Source: CAZXEU01 sp965207385
GTDB lineage: Bacteria; Bacteroidota; Rhodothermia; Rhodothermales; Bin80
Direction: 5' to 3'
Length of the DNA stretch: 64,000 nt
Assembly: GCA_965207385.1 (NCBI GenBank)
Contig: CBDBLZ010000021.1
Location: forward strand, 310,001 to 374,000
Positions 43,443 to 51,077 of this stretch are shown in pieces; the stretch's first letter is position 1; each line of letters begins with the position of its first letter. The translations under genes were made by a program, and so were the position numbers. A model generated the notes under the pieces. That model made no database searches. It was not told the DNA's origin and saw only the letters and a program-made list of their open reading frames with translations.

Positions 43443-44036
43443 CTACTCGGCGACCGTAAACGGGGCCAGCATGACAGCCTTGTCCCACATGAGTGCCAGC
43501 GTGCCCCCCGTCTCCGTTACATCCACGAAACCGATCGTGAATTGGTCCACAGACCTGTCCGCCTGCTCGACCGTCATCGGCGTCCGTACCACGTCCTTGT
43601 CGTCCGTGTAGTTGTAGGATCCCCACAGGCCATCGCCGGGGTCGCGGCCCGACTCCTTGGCGTCGTGCGAAGAAAGGATAAGCGTGGTTGCATCGTCAGA
43701 CAACTCCACGAACAGGCTGTATTCTCCTGCCGGCAGCGCCTGATCTCCGAATTGGAGAGCCGCCTCCGTCATGAAACGGGTGGACTTGTTGGCACCGGCA
43801 CGCCATACGGGCGCGCCGCCGGTGACTGTCGCTCCGCGCGATTCGCCTTCCCCGAAAATACCGGTACGGCCACGCAATATCGGCCGCCCGTAGTCCACCA
43901 TGATCCACTTGCCAGATGCAAAATCCCCGAGTTGCGTGGCAGCCTCCCCCCTGGGCGAAGCGATCGGCTGGGCAGCGGCCATGTCGGCGAAAAGTAGCAG
44001 CCCTGCAAACAAGACTAGAATAGATAACTGGCGCAT
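43443..44036 (-). CDS. Secreted DUF2911 protein
   Basis: A 197-residue exported protein: signal peptide (LSILVLFAGLLLFADMAAA, cleaved before QPI), then one DUF2911 domain recognisable from SPRGEA, DYGRPILRGR, VWRAGANKST and LPAGEYSLFVE. The family is common in Bacteroidota and has no known function. I use the ATG at 44036 because GGGAGGA precedes it; the longer frame adds non-signal residues. The amidohydrolase gene ends 120 bases upstream, so the two could be co-transcribed. Confidence 0.88.
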   Translation of the reverse strand: MRQLSILVLFAGLLLFADMAAAQPIASPRGEAATQLGDFASGKWIMVDYGRPILRGRTGIFGEGESRGATVTGGAPVWRAGANKSTRFMTEAALQFGDQALPAGEYSLFVELSDDATTLILSSHDAKESGRDPGDGLWGSYNYTDDKDVVRTPMTVEQADRSVDQFTIGFVDVTETGGTLALMWDKAVMLAPFTVAE

Positions 44037-44156
44037 GGAAATGTCCTCCCTCGTTTCTGATAGCGGGACGTGGATATTCCCTTGCGTTCGCGGAGTTCCT
44101 TGGGCGCAAACGAGGGCCCAGGCCAGCGCTAGCGCCCGCACCCGCTCCACTGCCTC

Positions 44157-45440
44157 CTACCTGGCATCGTGCCTGAATACCTCGCCGTCCTTCATGACAA
44201 AGGACACCTTGCGCAGTGCGGCGAGATCCGCAAGCGGGTCACCCGGCATGGCAATAATATCGGCCGCAAGCCCTTCCCGTATGGCCCCGCGCTCACCAGC
44301 GAGCCCCATGACTTCGGCCGCGTTTGTGGTCATCATTTTCAGGGCGTAAACCGGTGGAAGCCCTGCCTCCTCGAAATTGTCCAGGTATGTCAGCGTGAGG
44401 CTTCCCCTGTCTTCCCCCGTCATTACGTACACGACATCGGAGCCGAAAGCCATGGGCACACCAAGTCTGTAGGCCCGGCGCAGCCGGTCAATGAACTGTG
44501 CATGCAGGCTTTCTGCCTCCGCCTCTGAAGTGCCATGAAATGTCTGCATTATGGCCTCAACCGTGAATTCCGTGCCAACCAGATAGACGTTGTTGTCCCG
44601 GGCCATCTTTAGAGCCTCGTCCGACATGTTGGTCCCGTGCTCAATGGAGGCCACGCCCGCTGCAATCGCGTTGCGGGCCCCCTGTTCGGTCCACGTGTGA
44701 GCCGCAACGAGAAGTCCAGCCTTGGAGGCTTCTTCTACCACAAATCGTATATCGTCTGTCGAATAGATATACGGCTGATCATCCACCACAATCTTGATGA
44801 GCGTCGCACCAAAGTGGATGTTCTCCCGGATGGCTTTCTTTAGCTCGTCCCGGGTATCGGCGTAGAAGTACTCGGGGCTGCCAAGACCCGGCTTGTCGTG
44901 CTGCAGTTGAAACTGGCCTCCGAAGGGAGCAATGATGCGGCCTGCGTTCTGCATGGTGGGTCCCGGTACCAGGCCTTCCTCAATGGCCCGGCGAAGGTCT
45001 GTGTCGGCGTAGTTACCGCCGTTACCGATGTCCCGGATAGTCGTAAAGCCGGCGTGCAGCATGGCCCGCGCGTTGGCCACACCCTGAATGGCCCGGTAAC
45101 CCGTGGGATCAAGCAGGCTTGTGAAGAAGAAGTTGCCTGCATCTCGCGCATGCTTGACATTTAGGCACATATGCGTGTGCGCATCAAAGAGTCCGGGCAT
45201 CACGGCGTGGTCGCTCAGATCGAAGACTGTTGCATCCGGTGGCACAGGGATCCCGGAGCCGACGGCTGTGATGCGGCCATGCTCTATCACTATGGTCTGG
45301 CTTTCCTGCACTTCACCTGCGGCCGGATCCACCAGGCGACCGGCCAGAATCACGGATACCTGCCCGCGCGCGTCAGCGGCACCGGCCAGAAGCAGGATCG
45401 TGCAGAGCAGGGAAATCAGGTGATGCTTGCGGCTATGCAT
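44157..45440 (-). CDS. Secreted metal-dependent amidohydrolase
   Basis: A 427-residue amidohydrolase-superfamily enzyme with a signal peptide (ISLLCTILLLAGAADARG). The composite-domain start (GRLVDPAAGEVQESQTIVIEHGRI) and PGLFDAHTH with His88 and His90 are typical; later metal ligands appear in VAAHTWTEQG, EHGTNMS and AFGSDVVYV. It resembles the imidazolonepropionase-like/prolidase group widespread in this type of genome, most likely hydrolysing amides or peptides in the periplasm. No specific substrate can be named. The next gene upstream on the same strand is 154 bases away. Confidence 0.9.
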   Translation of the reverse strand: MHSRKHHLISLLCTILLLAGAADARGQVSVILAGRLVDPAAGEVQESQTIVIEHGRITAVGSGIPVPPDATVFDLSDHAVMPGLFDAHTHMCLNVKHARDAGNFFFTSLLDPTGYRAIQGVANARAMLHAGFTTIRDIGNGGNYADTDLRRAIEEGLVPGPTMQNAGRIIAPFGGQFQLQHDKPGLGSPEYFYADTRDELKKAIRENIHFGATLIKIVVDDQPYIYSTDDIRFVVEEASKAGLLVAAHTWTEQGARNAIAAGVASIEHGTNMSDEALKMARDNNVYLVGTEFTVEAIMQTFHGTSEAEAESLHAQFIDRLRRAYRLGVPMAFGSDVVYVMTGEDRGSLTLTYLDNFEEAGLPPVYALKMMTTNAAEVMGLAGERGAIREGLAADIIAMPGDPLADLAALRKVSFVMKDGEVFRHDAR

Positions 45441-45594
45441 TGGGAAGTTGGATTGGATCGCGATTGCGGATGCGACTCAAGGTATGTCAAGCGTGTGCCA
45501 ACTGCACGCGCGCGGCAGCGCCGGCCAAACCGGTCCTAAGCCGCGGGATACGGGCCCGCTGCCTGCAGGCCCTGCGAGGTCAGGGGTCCTAAGC

Positions 45595-46485
45595 CTACCG
45601 GGCCGGTAAGGGCTGCCTCGCGGCCGGGTCATAAAGCAGCGGAAAGAATCGTCCTTGCATGGTCTCTCCCCTCGGGACGACGGGCACGCCTTTGAGGAGC
45701 GGTGTATCGCTGTCTGATCGGACGCCGTCGCGAAAGACGTTGAGTACCGTTGCACGCCGCGGCCGGTCTGTCCGGTTTGCGAACGACCCGTGTACAAGAT
45801 GCGGGTGATGAAAGGTGGCCTCTCCTGCGCGCAGAGGCACTGCAACAGGCTTGAAGGCCGCCCGCTGCTCGTCCGTCAGGACGGCCTCGATGGCGTCCAT
45901 GTCCGTGGCCAGTCCGGTAATCGGGAGCAGCTTCCAGTGGTGGCTTTCGGGCACGTAGTGCAGACACCCGTTGTCCGGGGTTGCGTCATCCAGCCCGATC
46001 CAGCACGTAAGGTGCCGCATGGGCCTGGTGCGCGTCCAGTACGAGTAGTCCTGGTGCCAGGCCACCACGCCTCCATGTCGAGCCGGCTTGCAGAAGAGCT
46101 GGTCATGCCAGAAACGAACGGCACCTCCAACCAGCTGGCTTGCAGGCACGGCGAATGCCGGATTCCAGAGCAGATCGTGGAATGCTGGCCTTAGGCGCCA
46201 GGCTCCAAGCGCGTGAAACAGCCGGTTGTCCGGATCTCCGGACTCATTGACGTGGTATTCGTGCCACAATTCACTGCCGCGGTGTCCAGGCTTCATCAAT
46301 TCCGCCAGCTCAAGCCTTAGGGCTGCGACTTGCTTGTCCGAAAGCACGCGGACGCCCGCCAGGTATCCGTTCTCCCGGTAGAAGGCTACCTGCGCGTCGC
46401 TGAGCAGGTGGTGCTGAATGCCCTGTGACGCGCCTTCAAAGAGCCCTGAAACGAATCCGTGGACGCAGGAAAGATCTTCGGCCAT
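45595..46485 (-). CDS. Phytanoyl-CoA dioxygenase (PhyH) family oxygenase
   Basis: A 296-residue Fe(II)/2-oxoglutarate-dependent oxygenase. The metal-binding HxD is His144-Asp146 in VVAWHQDYSYW, the distal His is about His232 in HPHLVHGSF, and an Arg a dozen residues later (RPRRATVLN) would hold 2-oxoglutarate. Bacterial members hydroxylate varied small molecules; calling it phytanoyl-CoA hydroxylase would be over-specific. It starts two bases after the stop of the PVC dehydrogenase gene at 46488, so they form an operon. Confidence 0.9.
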   Translation of the reverse strand: MAEDLSCVHGFVSGLFEGASQGIQHHLLSDAQVAFYRENGYLAGVRVLSDKQVAALRLELAELMKPGHRGSELWHEYHVNESGDPDNRLFHALGAWRLRPAFHDLLWNPAFAVPASQLVGGAVRFWHDQLFCKPARHGGVVAWHQDYSYWTRTRPMRHLTCWIGLDDATPDNGCLHYVPESHHWKLLPITGLATDMDAIEAVLTDEQRAAFKPVAVPLRAGEATFHHPHLVHGSFANRTDRPRRATVLNVFRDGVRSDSDTPLLKGVPVVPRGETMQGRFFPLLYDPAARQPLPAR

Positions 46486-46487
46486 GA

Positions 46488-49400
46488 TTATCTAAGTGAA
46501 TGGAGGTACGTTACGATGTCAACCAGGTCCTCGCGGGACATCAATGGTGTGAGATCCGGCATTAGAGACTGCTCAAGCCGCTCCGACGCTAAAACATCCG
46601 TTCGGGCAATCGTTCGCTCGAGGCCCGGTGCCGTGCGCAGCACCAGAAAATCAGGGCCTGCACCTACTTCATAGCCCGTCACCTGTGCTGCGTCGCGAAG
46701 CGTGAGCCTGAGCCCCTCGTAGCCGTAACTGATGCCCGCTGCCGGGTGCAGTATGGCCACAAACAGGGCCTCCTCGGTCAGTTTTGAGCCGATACCGGAC
46801 AGGCTTGGCCCAAAGGTAGAGGCACCGTGGCATTCATTGCAAAATGTGCCATACGCAACCTCCCCGCGCACGGCATTGCCCGCGGCAGCGACGAGAGAGC
46901 GCAATGGCGGCAGCGGCCGGGCATTCCGGTCAATGGGCAGGCCCAGCAGCTGTTCTGCTTCCATTCTCACTTCTACGGACCAAACGTTCAGAAGAACGCT
47001 CGCCGCGCTCGCCGCCAGCTGTTCGGGCAGGTGGCCGTTCCGCGCCAGGTCCAGCAAGCGTTCCTGGCCTGCCTCCGAACGCGCAAGCGCACGGGTGGCC
47101 TGGCGGCGCACATCCGGGGTATACTCCTCGGACAACATGATCTCTTCCAGCAGGTCCTGCGCAGCAGGCAGGCCGATGCCTTGAAGAAGCCGCACTACGA
47201 CGTCCGTCTTACCTTCCGCCAAGGCCTCCCTGAACGGACCTGGCCCGCGAAGCGCAAGAAGCGCACGGGCAGCGCGCGGCGCCAGCTCCGGCGTGGCTCC
47301 GCCAAGGGCCATCGCATGCAGCTCGGCCGCAGAGCCCCCGTCCCCGAAGCGCTCCACCAGATCGAGATACGCCGGACTTCCCGCGTTCAGGTGAAGGGCC
47401 TCGGCAAGCAGCACGGTGTCAACGGGTAAAGCCGCCAGGTGCAGCAACGCCCGGTGGAGTTGCGCAGCGCGATCTACCCGCACACCCGCCAATACGTCTT
47501 GCAGGAATGCGTGCTTCTCCGGGCCATCGTGGAAATCGAACGCGCGAAAATACCGGTCTCGCTCGGACGCACTCCGCGTCGTATCGCGTGCCAGCTGGGA
47601 AAGAAAGGGCAGCGCCCTCGATGTACGGGCCCGCCAGATTATATCCCGTCCCGCTGGCGTGTCCCATACGTCTTGCGTTTCCAGCCAAGCGGGAAAAAAC
47701 CGGTCCCACTGGCCCTCTGCCCCGATGCCCAGCGCCTCCAGGTACCACCGGTCCGATCCGTGGTGTCGTTTAGCCAGTTCCGCCCAGGCCCGCGCGGCCT
47801 CAGGGTGGAGACTCCCCCGCAGTGCAAGTGCGGCCTCACGCCGAACGCGTGCGGACGTATCCTGCGCGTGCTCCGCTGCCAGCGGCGCCATTGCGATGCC
47901 CTGACTTCTGGCAACGCGCAAGGCGGTTGCCCTGAGATCGGGGTCAGGATCCCTCAGGGCATCTTCCAGGTGGCTTTCTCGAAGCCTGCCCAGCAGCCAG
48001 AGAGCCCGTGCCCGGCGGCGGGAATCCCCTCTACCCCATAGTTCAACAAGCGCTTCTTCGGCTCCGGCACCCCGTTCCTCCAGAGAGAGATAGGCCTGCG
48101 CTTGCGTGTCCATGTTGGGATTTGCGAGCGCCCGCGCAGCGGCTTCCGGCGTATGGTATGCCGGCGCGGCCACTTCATACTTCGAATCTGGCGGTGCCAC
48201 GCGATAAATGCGCCCCCGCTGCTGGTCCACGGCCTGATTGCCGCCGACCGTTGCGTCATACCAGTCCGCCACAAACAGGGAGCCATCAGGTGCCACGGCT
48301 ACATCGGATGGCCGAAACCACTGATCACGCGGGCTTCGCAGGATGTCAACTACGCCGGCCCGATAGCCCGCCCCGCTAACGGTCAACGGATATGCCCTGA
48401 CTACGCCGGGAGATGCGTCCGCATGTATCAATTGGCCCCGGAATGGCTCCGGAAGCAGCTCGCCCTCGTAGACCGCTATGCCGGATGGGGATCCTGCGCC
48501 GGTAATGAGCACATTCGGCACCACGCCAGGATCCCGCTGGTGCCAGTGCCGCGCAGGGATCTCGTCGTGCATGCCGGTTCTGGGCCTGCTCCAGTGGGCA
48601 CCCGTAACCTCGTCGAGGTACCCGAAATTGCCTCCTTCCATTACAAAGACAATGCGCGACGCACGGTTGCCGTCATCGTCGTTGTCGCTCTGCCACATCA
48701 TACCAAAGGCATCAATAGCGACTTCGTAGCTGTTGCGAAAGTTGTGCGCGAGCACTTCCACATTAGTACCATCAATTGCGGATCGAAAAACCATGCCTTC
48801 ATGGTAGGGGCCTCCGGAAAAAGGGGCTGAACTGGTTGCGCTGCCGGCCACCGGCCGCCCCGCAGAATCCATCAGCTGTCGGCCCGCGTTGCCGAAATTG
48901 AAGTAGAGCCTCCCGTCCGGTCCGAATACGAAGGCATGAATGCCATGGTCATCCTGCAGGCCGCCAATTCCCGTAAACAGCGTGTCCTTGCTGTCAGGAC
49001 GGTCATCACCGTCAGCGTCCGTGAAGACGAGAACATTCGGGCTGCTGGACACAAGGACCCGGTTGCCAAAGACCAGTATTCCCAGCGCGGCGTTTATATC
49101 GCTTCCCTGGTAATACACGGTGCGGCTGTCCGCCGTGCCGTCACCGTCCTCGTCTTCCAGAATCACGATCCGGTCTCCTTTTTCCTGGACCGCGTGATGT
49201 GGATTATAATCCGGCCTGTAGTTTACGGCCTCGCATACCCAGACCCTTCCGCGGTCATCGATGGCCAGATTGGTCGGATTTACGATCATCGGCTCTGAGG
49301 CAAAAAGTGCGGCCTCAAGGCCGTCCGCCACCTCCAGATTCTCCAGGGCGTACTCGGGCGCCCTTCTCGGATCATCCGACCCCAGATCCACGTCCGGCAC

Positions 49401-49607
49401 ACTGCGGCCGCAACCCGCGCACAGTGACACCAGCAAGACCGCCAGGCAAAAGCAGATGACCGGCCGCTTGTCGTAGGCGACTGCCAGTGGAGACGGCGCC
49501 CGCAGCAAGCCGAACCAGGGAAACGCATGCCGGGCGGACACGGCAGTTGCGAATTTCTTCACATTCAGGTATCGTAAGGAGCGCCGCAATGGCCCATTCA
49601 TCACCAC
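46488..49607 (-). CDS. PVC-type dehydrogenase / HEAT / cytochrome c lipoprotein
   Basis: A 1039-residue envelope protein. A lipoprotein signal (VICFCLAVLLVSLCAGC) lies about 50 residues into the frame, so the true start is probably downstream of 49607, but no better ATG is available. The propeller (about 85-500) shows NPTNLAIDDRGRVWVCE, EDEDGDGTAD and DGSLFVADWYD; HEAT-type helices occupy about 500-880; a cytochrome c domain has CNECH at 923-927 with the usual C-terminal LVDIVTYLHSLR. It lacks the SGNH domain of the homologue at 10375. Electron transfer from a periplasmic sugar or alcohol is the presumed role. It is divergent from the MFS gene by only 18 bases. Confidence 0.87.
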   Translation of the reverse strand: MVMNGPLRRSLRYLNVKKFATAVSARHAFPWFGLLRAPSPLAVAYDKRPVICFCLAVLLVSLCAGCGRSVPDVDLGSDDPRRAPEYALENLEVADGLEAALFASEPMIVNPTNLAIDDRGRVWVCEAVNYRPDYNPHHAVQEKGDRIVILEDEDGDGTADSRTVYYQGSDINAALGILVFGNRVLVSSSPNVLVFTDADGDDRPDSKDTLFTGIGGLQDDHGIHAFVFGPDGRLYFNFGNAGRQLMDSAGRPVAGSATSSAPFSGGPYHEGMVFRSAIDGTNVEVLAHNFRNSYEVAIDAFGMMWQSDNDDDGNRASRIVFVMEGGNFGYLDEVTGAHWSRPRTGMHDEIPARHWHQRDPGVVPNVLITGAGSPSGIAVYEGELLPEPFRGQLIHADASPGVVRAYPLTVSGAGYRAGVVDILRSPRDQWFRPSDVAVAPDGSLFVADWYDATVGGNQAVDQQRGRIYRVAPPDSKYEVAAPAYHTPEAAARALANPNMDTQAQAYLSLEERGAGAEEALVELWGRGDSRRRARALWLLGRLRESHLEDALRDPDPDLRATALRVARSQGIAMAPLAAEHAQDTSARVRREAALALRGSLHPEAARAWAELAKRHHGSDRWYLEALGIGAEGQWDRFFPAWLETQDVWDTPAGRDIIWRARTSRALPFLSQLARDTTRSASERDRYFRAFDFHDGPEKHAFLQDVLAGVRVDRAAQLHRALLHLAALPVDTVLLAEALHLNAGSPAYLDLVERFGDGGSAAELHAMALGGATPELAPRAARALLALRGPGPFREALAEGKTDVVVRLLQGIGLPAAQDLLEEIMLSEEYTPDVRRQATRALARSEAGQERLLDLARNGHLPEQLAASAASVLLNVWSVEVRMEAEQLLGLPIDRNARPLPPLRSLVAAAGNAVRGEVAYGTFCNECHGASTFGPSLSGIGSKLTEEALFVAILHPAAGISYGYEGLRLTLRDAAQVTGYEVGAGPDFLVLRTAPGLERTIARTDVLASERLEQSLMPDLTPLMSREDLVDIVTYLHSLR

Positions 49608-49625
49608 CCAAACCCCAATGCTACC

Positions 49626-51077
49626 ATGTCCGGTTCTGTCAAGCGTGACAAGCTATTCTACGGCAGTTGTCTGGCCCTCCTTACAACGGCGTTCGCGTTT
49701 ACGGTTATTACCGGGATCGCATTCTCGGTGAAGCAGGAATTTACGCTCACGAATGCTCAGCTGGGCGTGTTTACCGGCGTTTTCTTTATCGGCTTCACTA
49801 TAAGCCAGGCAATCTTTTCACCGCTCTGCGACGTCATCGGCATGCGTGCCATCGTTCGCGGAGCCTTCGTCGGCCACATCTCCGGAGCGATCCTCATCAT
49901 GGTCGCGCAAGGCTATGGCATGGCCGTGGCGGGCTCGCTTATGGCAGGCCTGGGCGCCGGGCTTGTCGAAGCCGGATGCAATCCCCTGGTGGCGGCCCTA
50001 TACCCGGACAACAAGACGCCCAAGCTGAACCACTTCCACATGTGGTTTCCGTACGGGAATTTGTTGGCGGCCATAATTCTGACGCTCGTGTTCGCGCAGC
50101 TTGGTATCGGCTGGCGCGGACAATTGATGCTCATCCTGGTTCCGGCACTCGCCTACGGCGCGATGATGCTCATGGAGTCTTTTCCGCCTACCGAGGGCGT
50201 CAGCGCCGGTGTCTCCGTGGGAGAGTCGTTCAAGGCGCTCTTTGCGCCCATCATGCTCATCATGATGCCGATGATGCTTCTGACGGCTTCCATGGAGCTG
50301 CCTCCCAGCAGCTGGGTGCCGGCCGTGTTGCAGGCTGGAGGCATAAACGGGCTCCTCGTATTCGGATTCGTCTTCGGCATCATGGGCACGTTACGCCTGT
50401 TGGCCGGCCCTGTCGTTCGCGCGCTTACGCCGACAGGGATACTTCTCGCGGGAGCAATCCTGGCCACGGTGGGCCTTTATCTCTTCAGCATGGCCGAGAC
50501 CCTGGTCATGGCCTTCGCCACCGCTGCCATCTGGGCGGTCGGCATCGCATACTTCTGGCCCACCATGCTCGGCTTCATCTCGGAGCGCAACCCCAAGAGC
50601 GGGGCCCTCGGTCTCGGCGTCATGGGCGCGGTAGGCATGCTGGCTTCCTTCTTCGTTACTCCGTGGCTGGGAGATATTGCGGACAGGGAAGGACACGGCC
50701 AGCTGCCGCTATCCGAGACCGTGGCCGTATTTGACCAGGTCATGCGGGACTTCCCGGACATTGCAGAGACGGCGGGCGACCAGGCAGGCGACATCGAATT
50801 GGCCGTGGGAGTGACCGATGCAGTCCTGGCCCAGTATGACGAGACCGGCTCCCTTCCGGAGGGTGAAACGGCCCAGGCCCTGCGTGAGATTATCCGAACG
50901 GGCGCCGATTCACCGGCCGTCGGGGACGCAGCTGCGATCCTGAATCCCGCCGACAACTACGGTGGCAGGAGGTCCTTCCGGACGCTGGCGCCGGTCGGCA
51001 TCATCCTCATTATCGTATTCGGCATCCTGTTCATCCGTGACCGGATGGCCGGGGGCTACAGGCCCGAGAAGCTCTAG
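49626..51077 (+). CDS. MFS permease, sugar-porter-like
   Basis: A 483-residue major facilitator protein with about 12 transmembrane helices. The general pattern (GVFTGVFFIGFTISQAIFSPLCDVIGMR, LGAGLVEAGCNPLVAALYP) resembles the fucose/hexose permease group of the superfamily. A hydrophilic insertion of about 80 residues before the last helix (DREGHGQLPLSETVAVF to LNPADNYGG) is unusual and acidic. It could import a sugar or sugar acid that the neighbouring FAD/Fe-S dehydrogenase oxidises. Its stop codon overlaps that convergent gene's stop in a shared CTAG. Confidence 0.88.
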   Translation: MSGSVKRDKLFYGSCLALLTTAFAFTVITGIAFSVKQEFTLTNAQLGVFTGVFFIGFTISQAIFSPLCDVIGMRAIVRGAFVGHISGAILIMVAQGYGMAVAGSLMAGLGAGLVEAGCNPLVAALYPDNKTPKLNHFHMWFPYGNLLAAIILTLVFAQLGIGWRGQLMLILVPALAYGAMMLMESFPPTEGVSAGVSVGESFKALFAPIMLIMMPMMLLTASMELPPSSWVPAVLQAGGINGLLVFGFVFGIMGTLRLLAGPVVRALTPTGILLAGAILATVGLYLFSMAETLVMAFATAAIWAVGIAYFWPTMLGFISERNPKSGALGLGVMGAVGMLASFFVTPWLGDIADREGHGQLPLSETVAVFDQVMRDFPDIAETAGDQAGDIELAVGVTDAVLAQYDETGSLPEGETAQALREIIRTGADSPAVGDAAAILNPADNYGGRRSFRTLAPVGIILIIVFGILFIRDRMAGGYRPEKL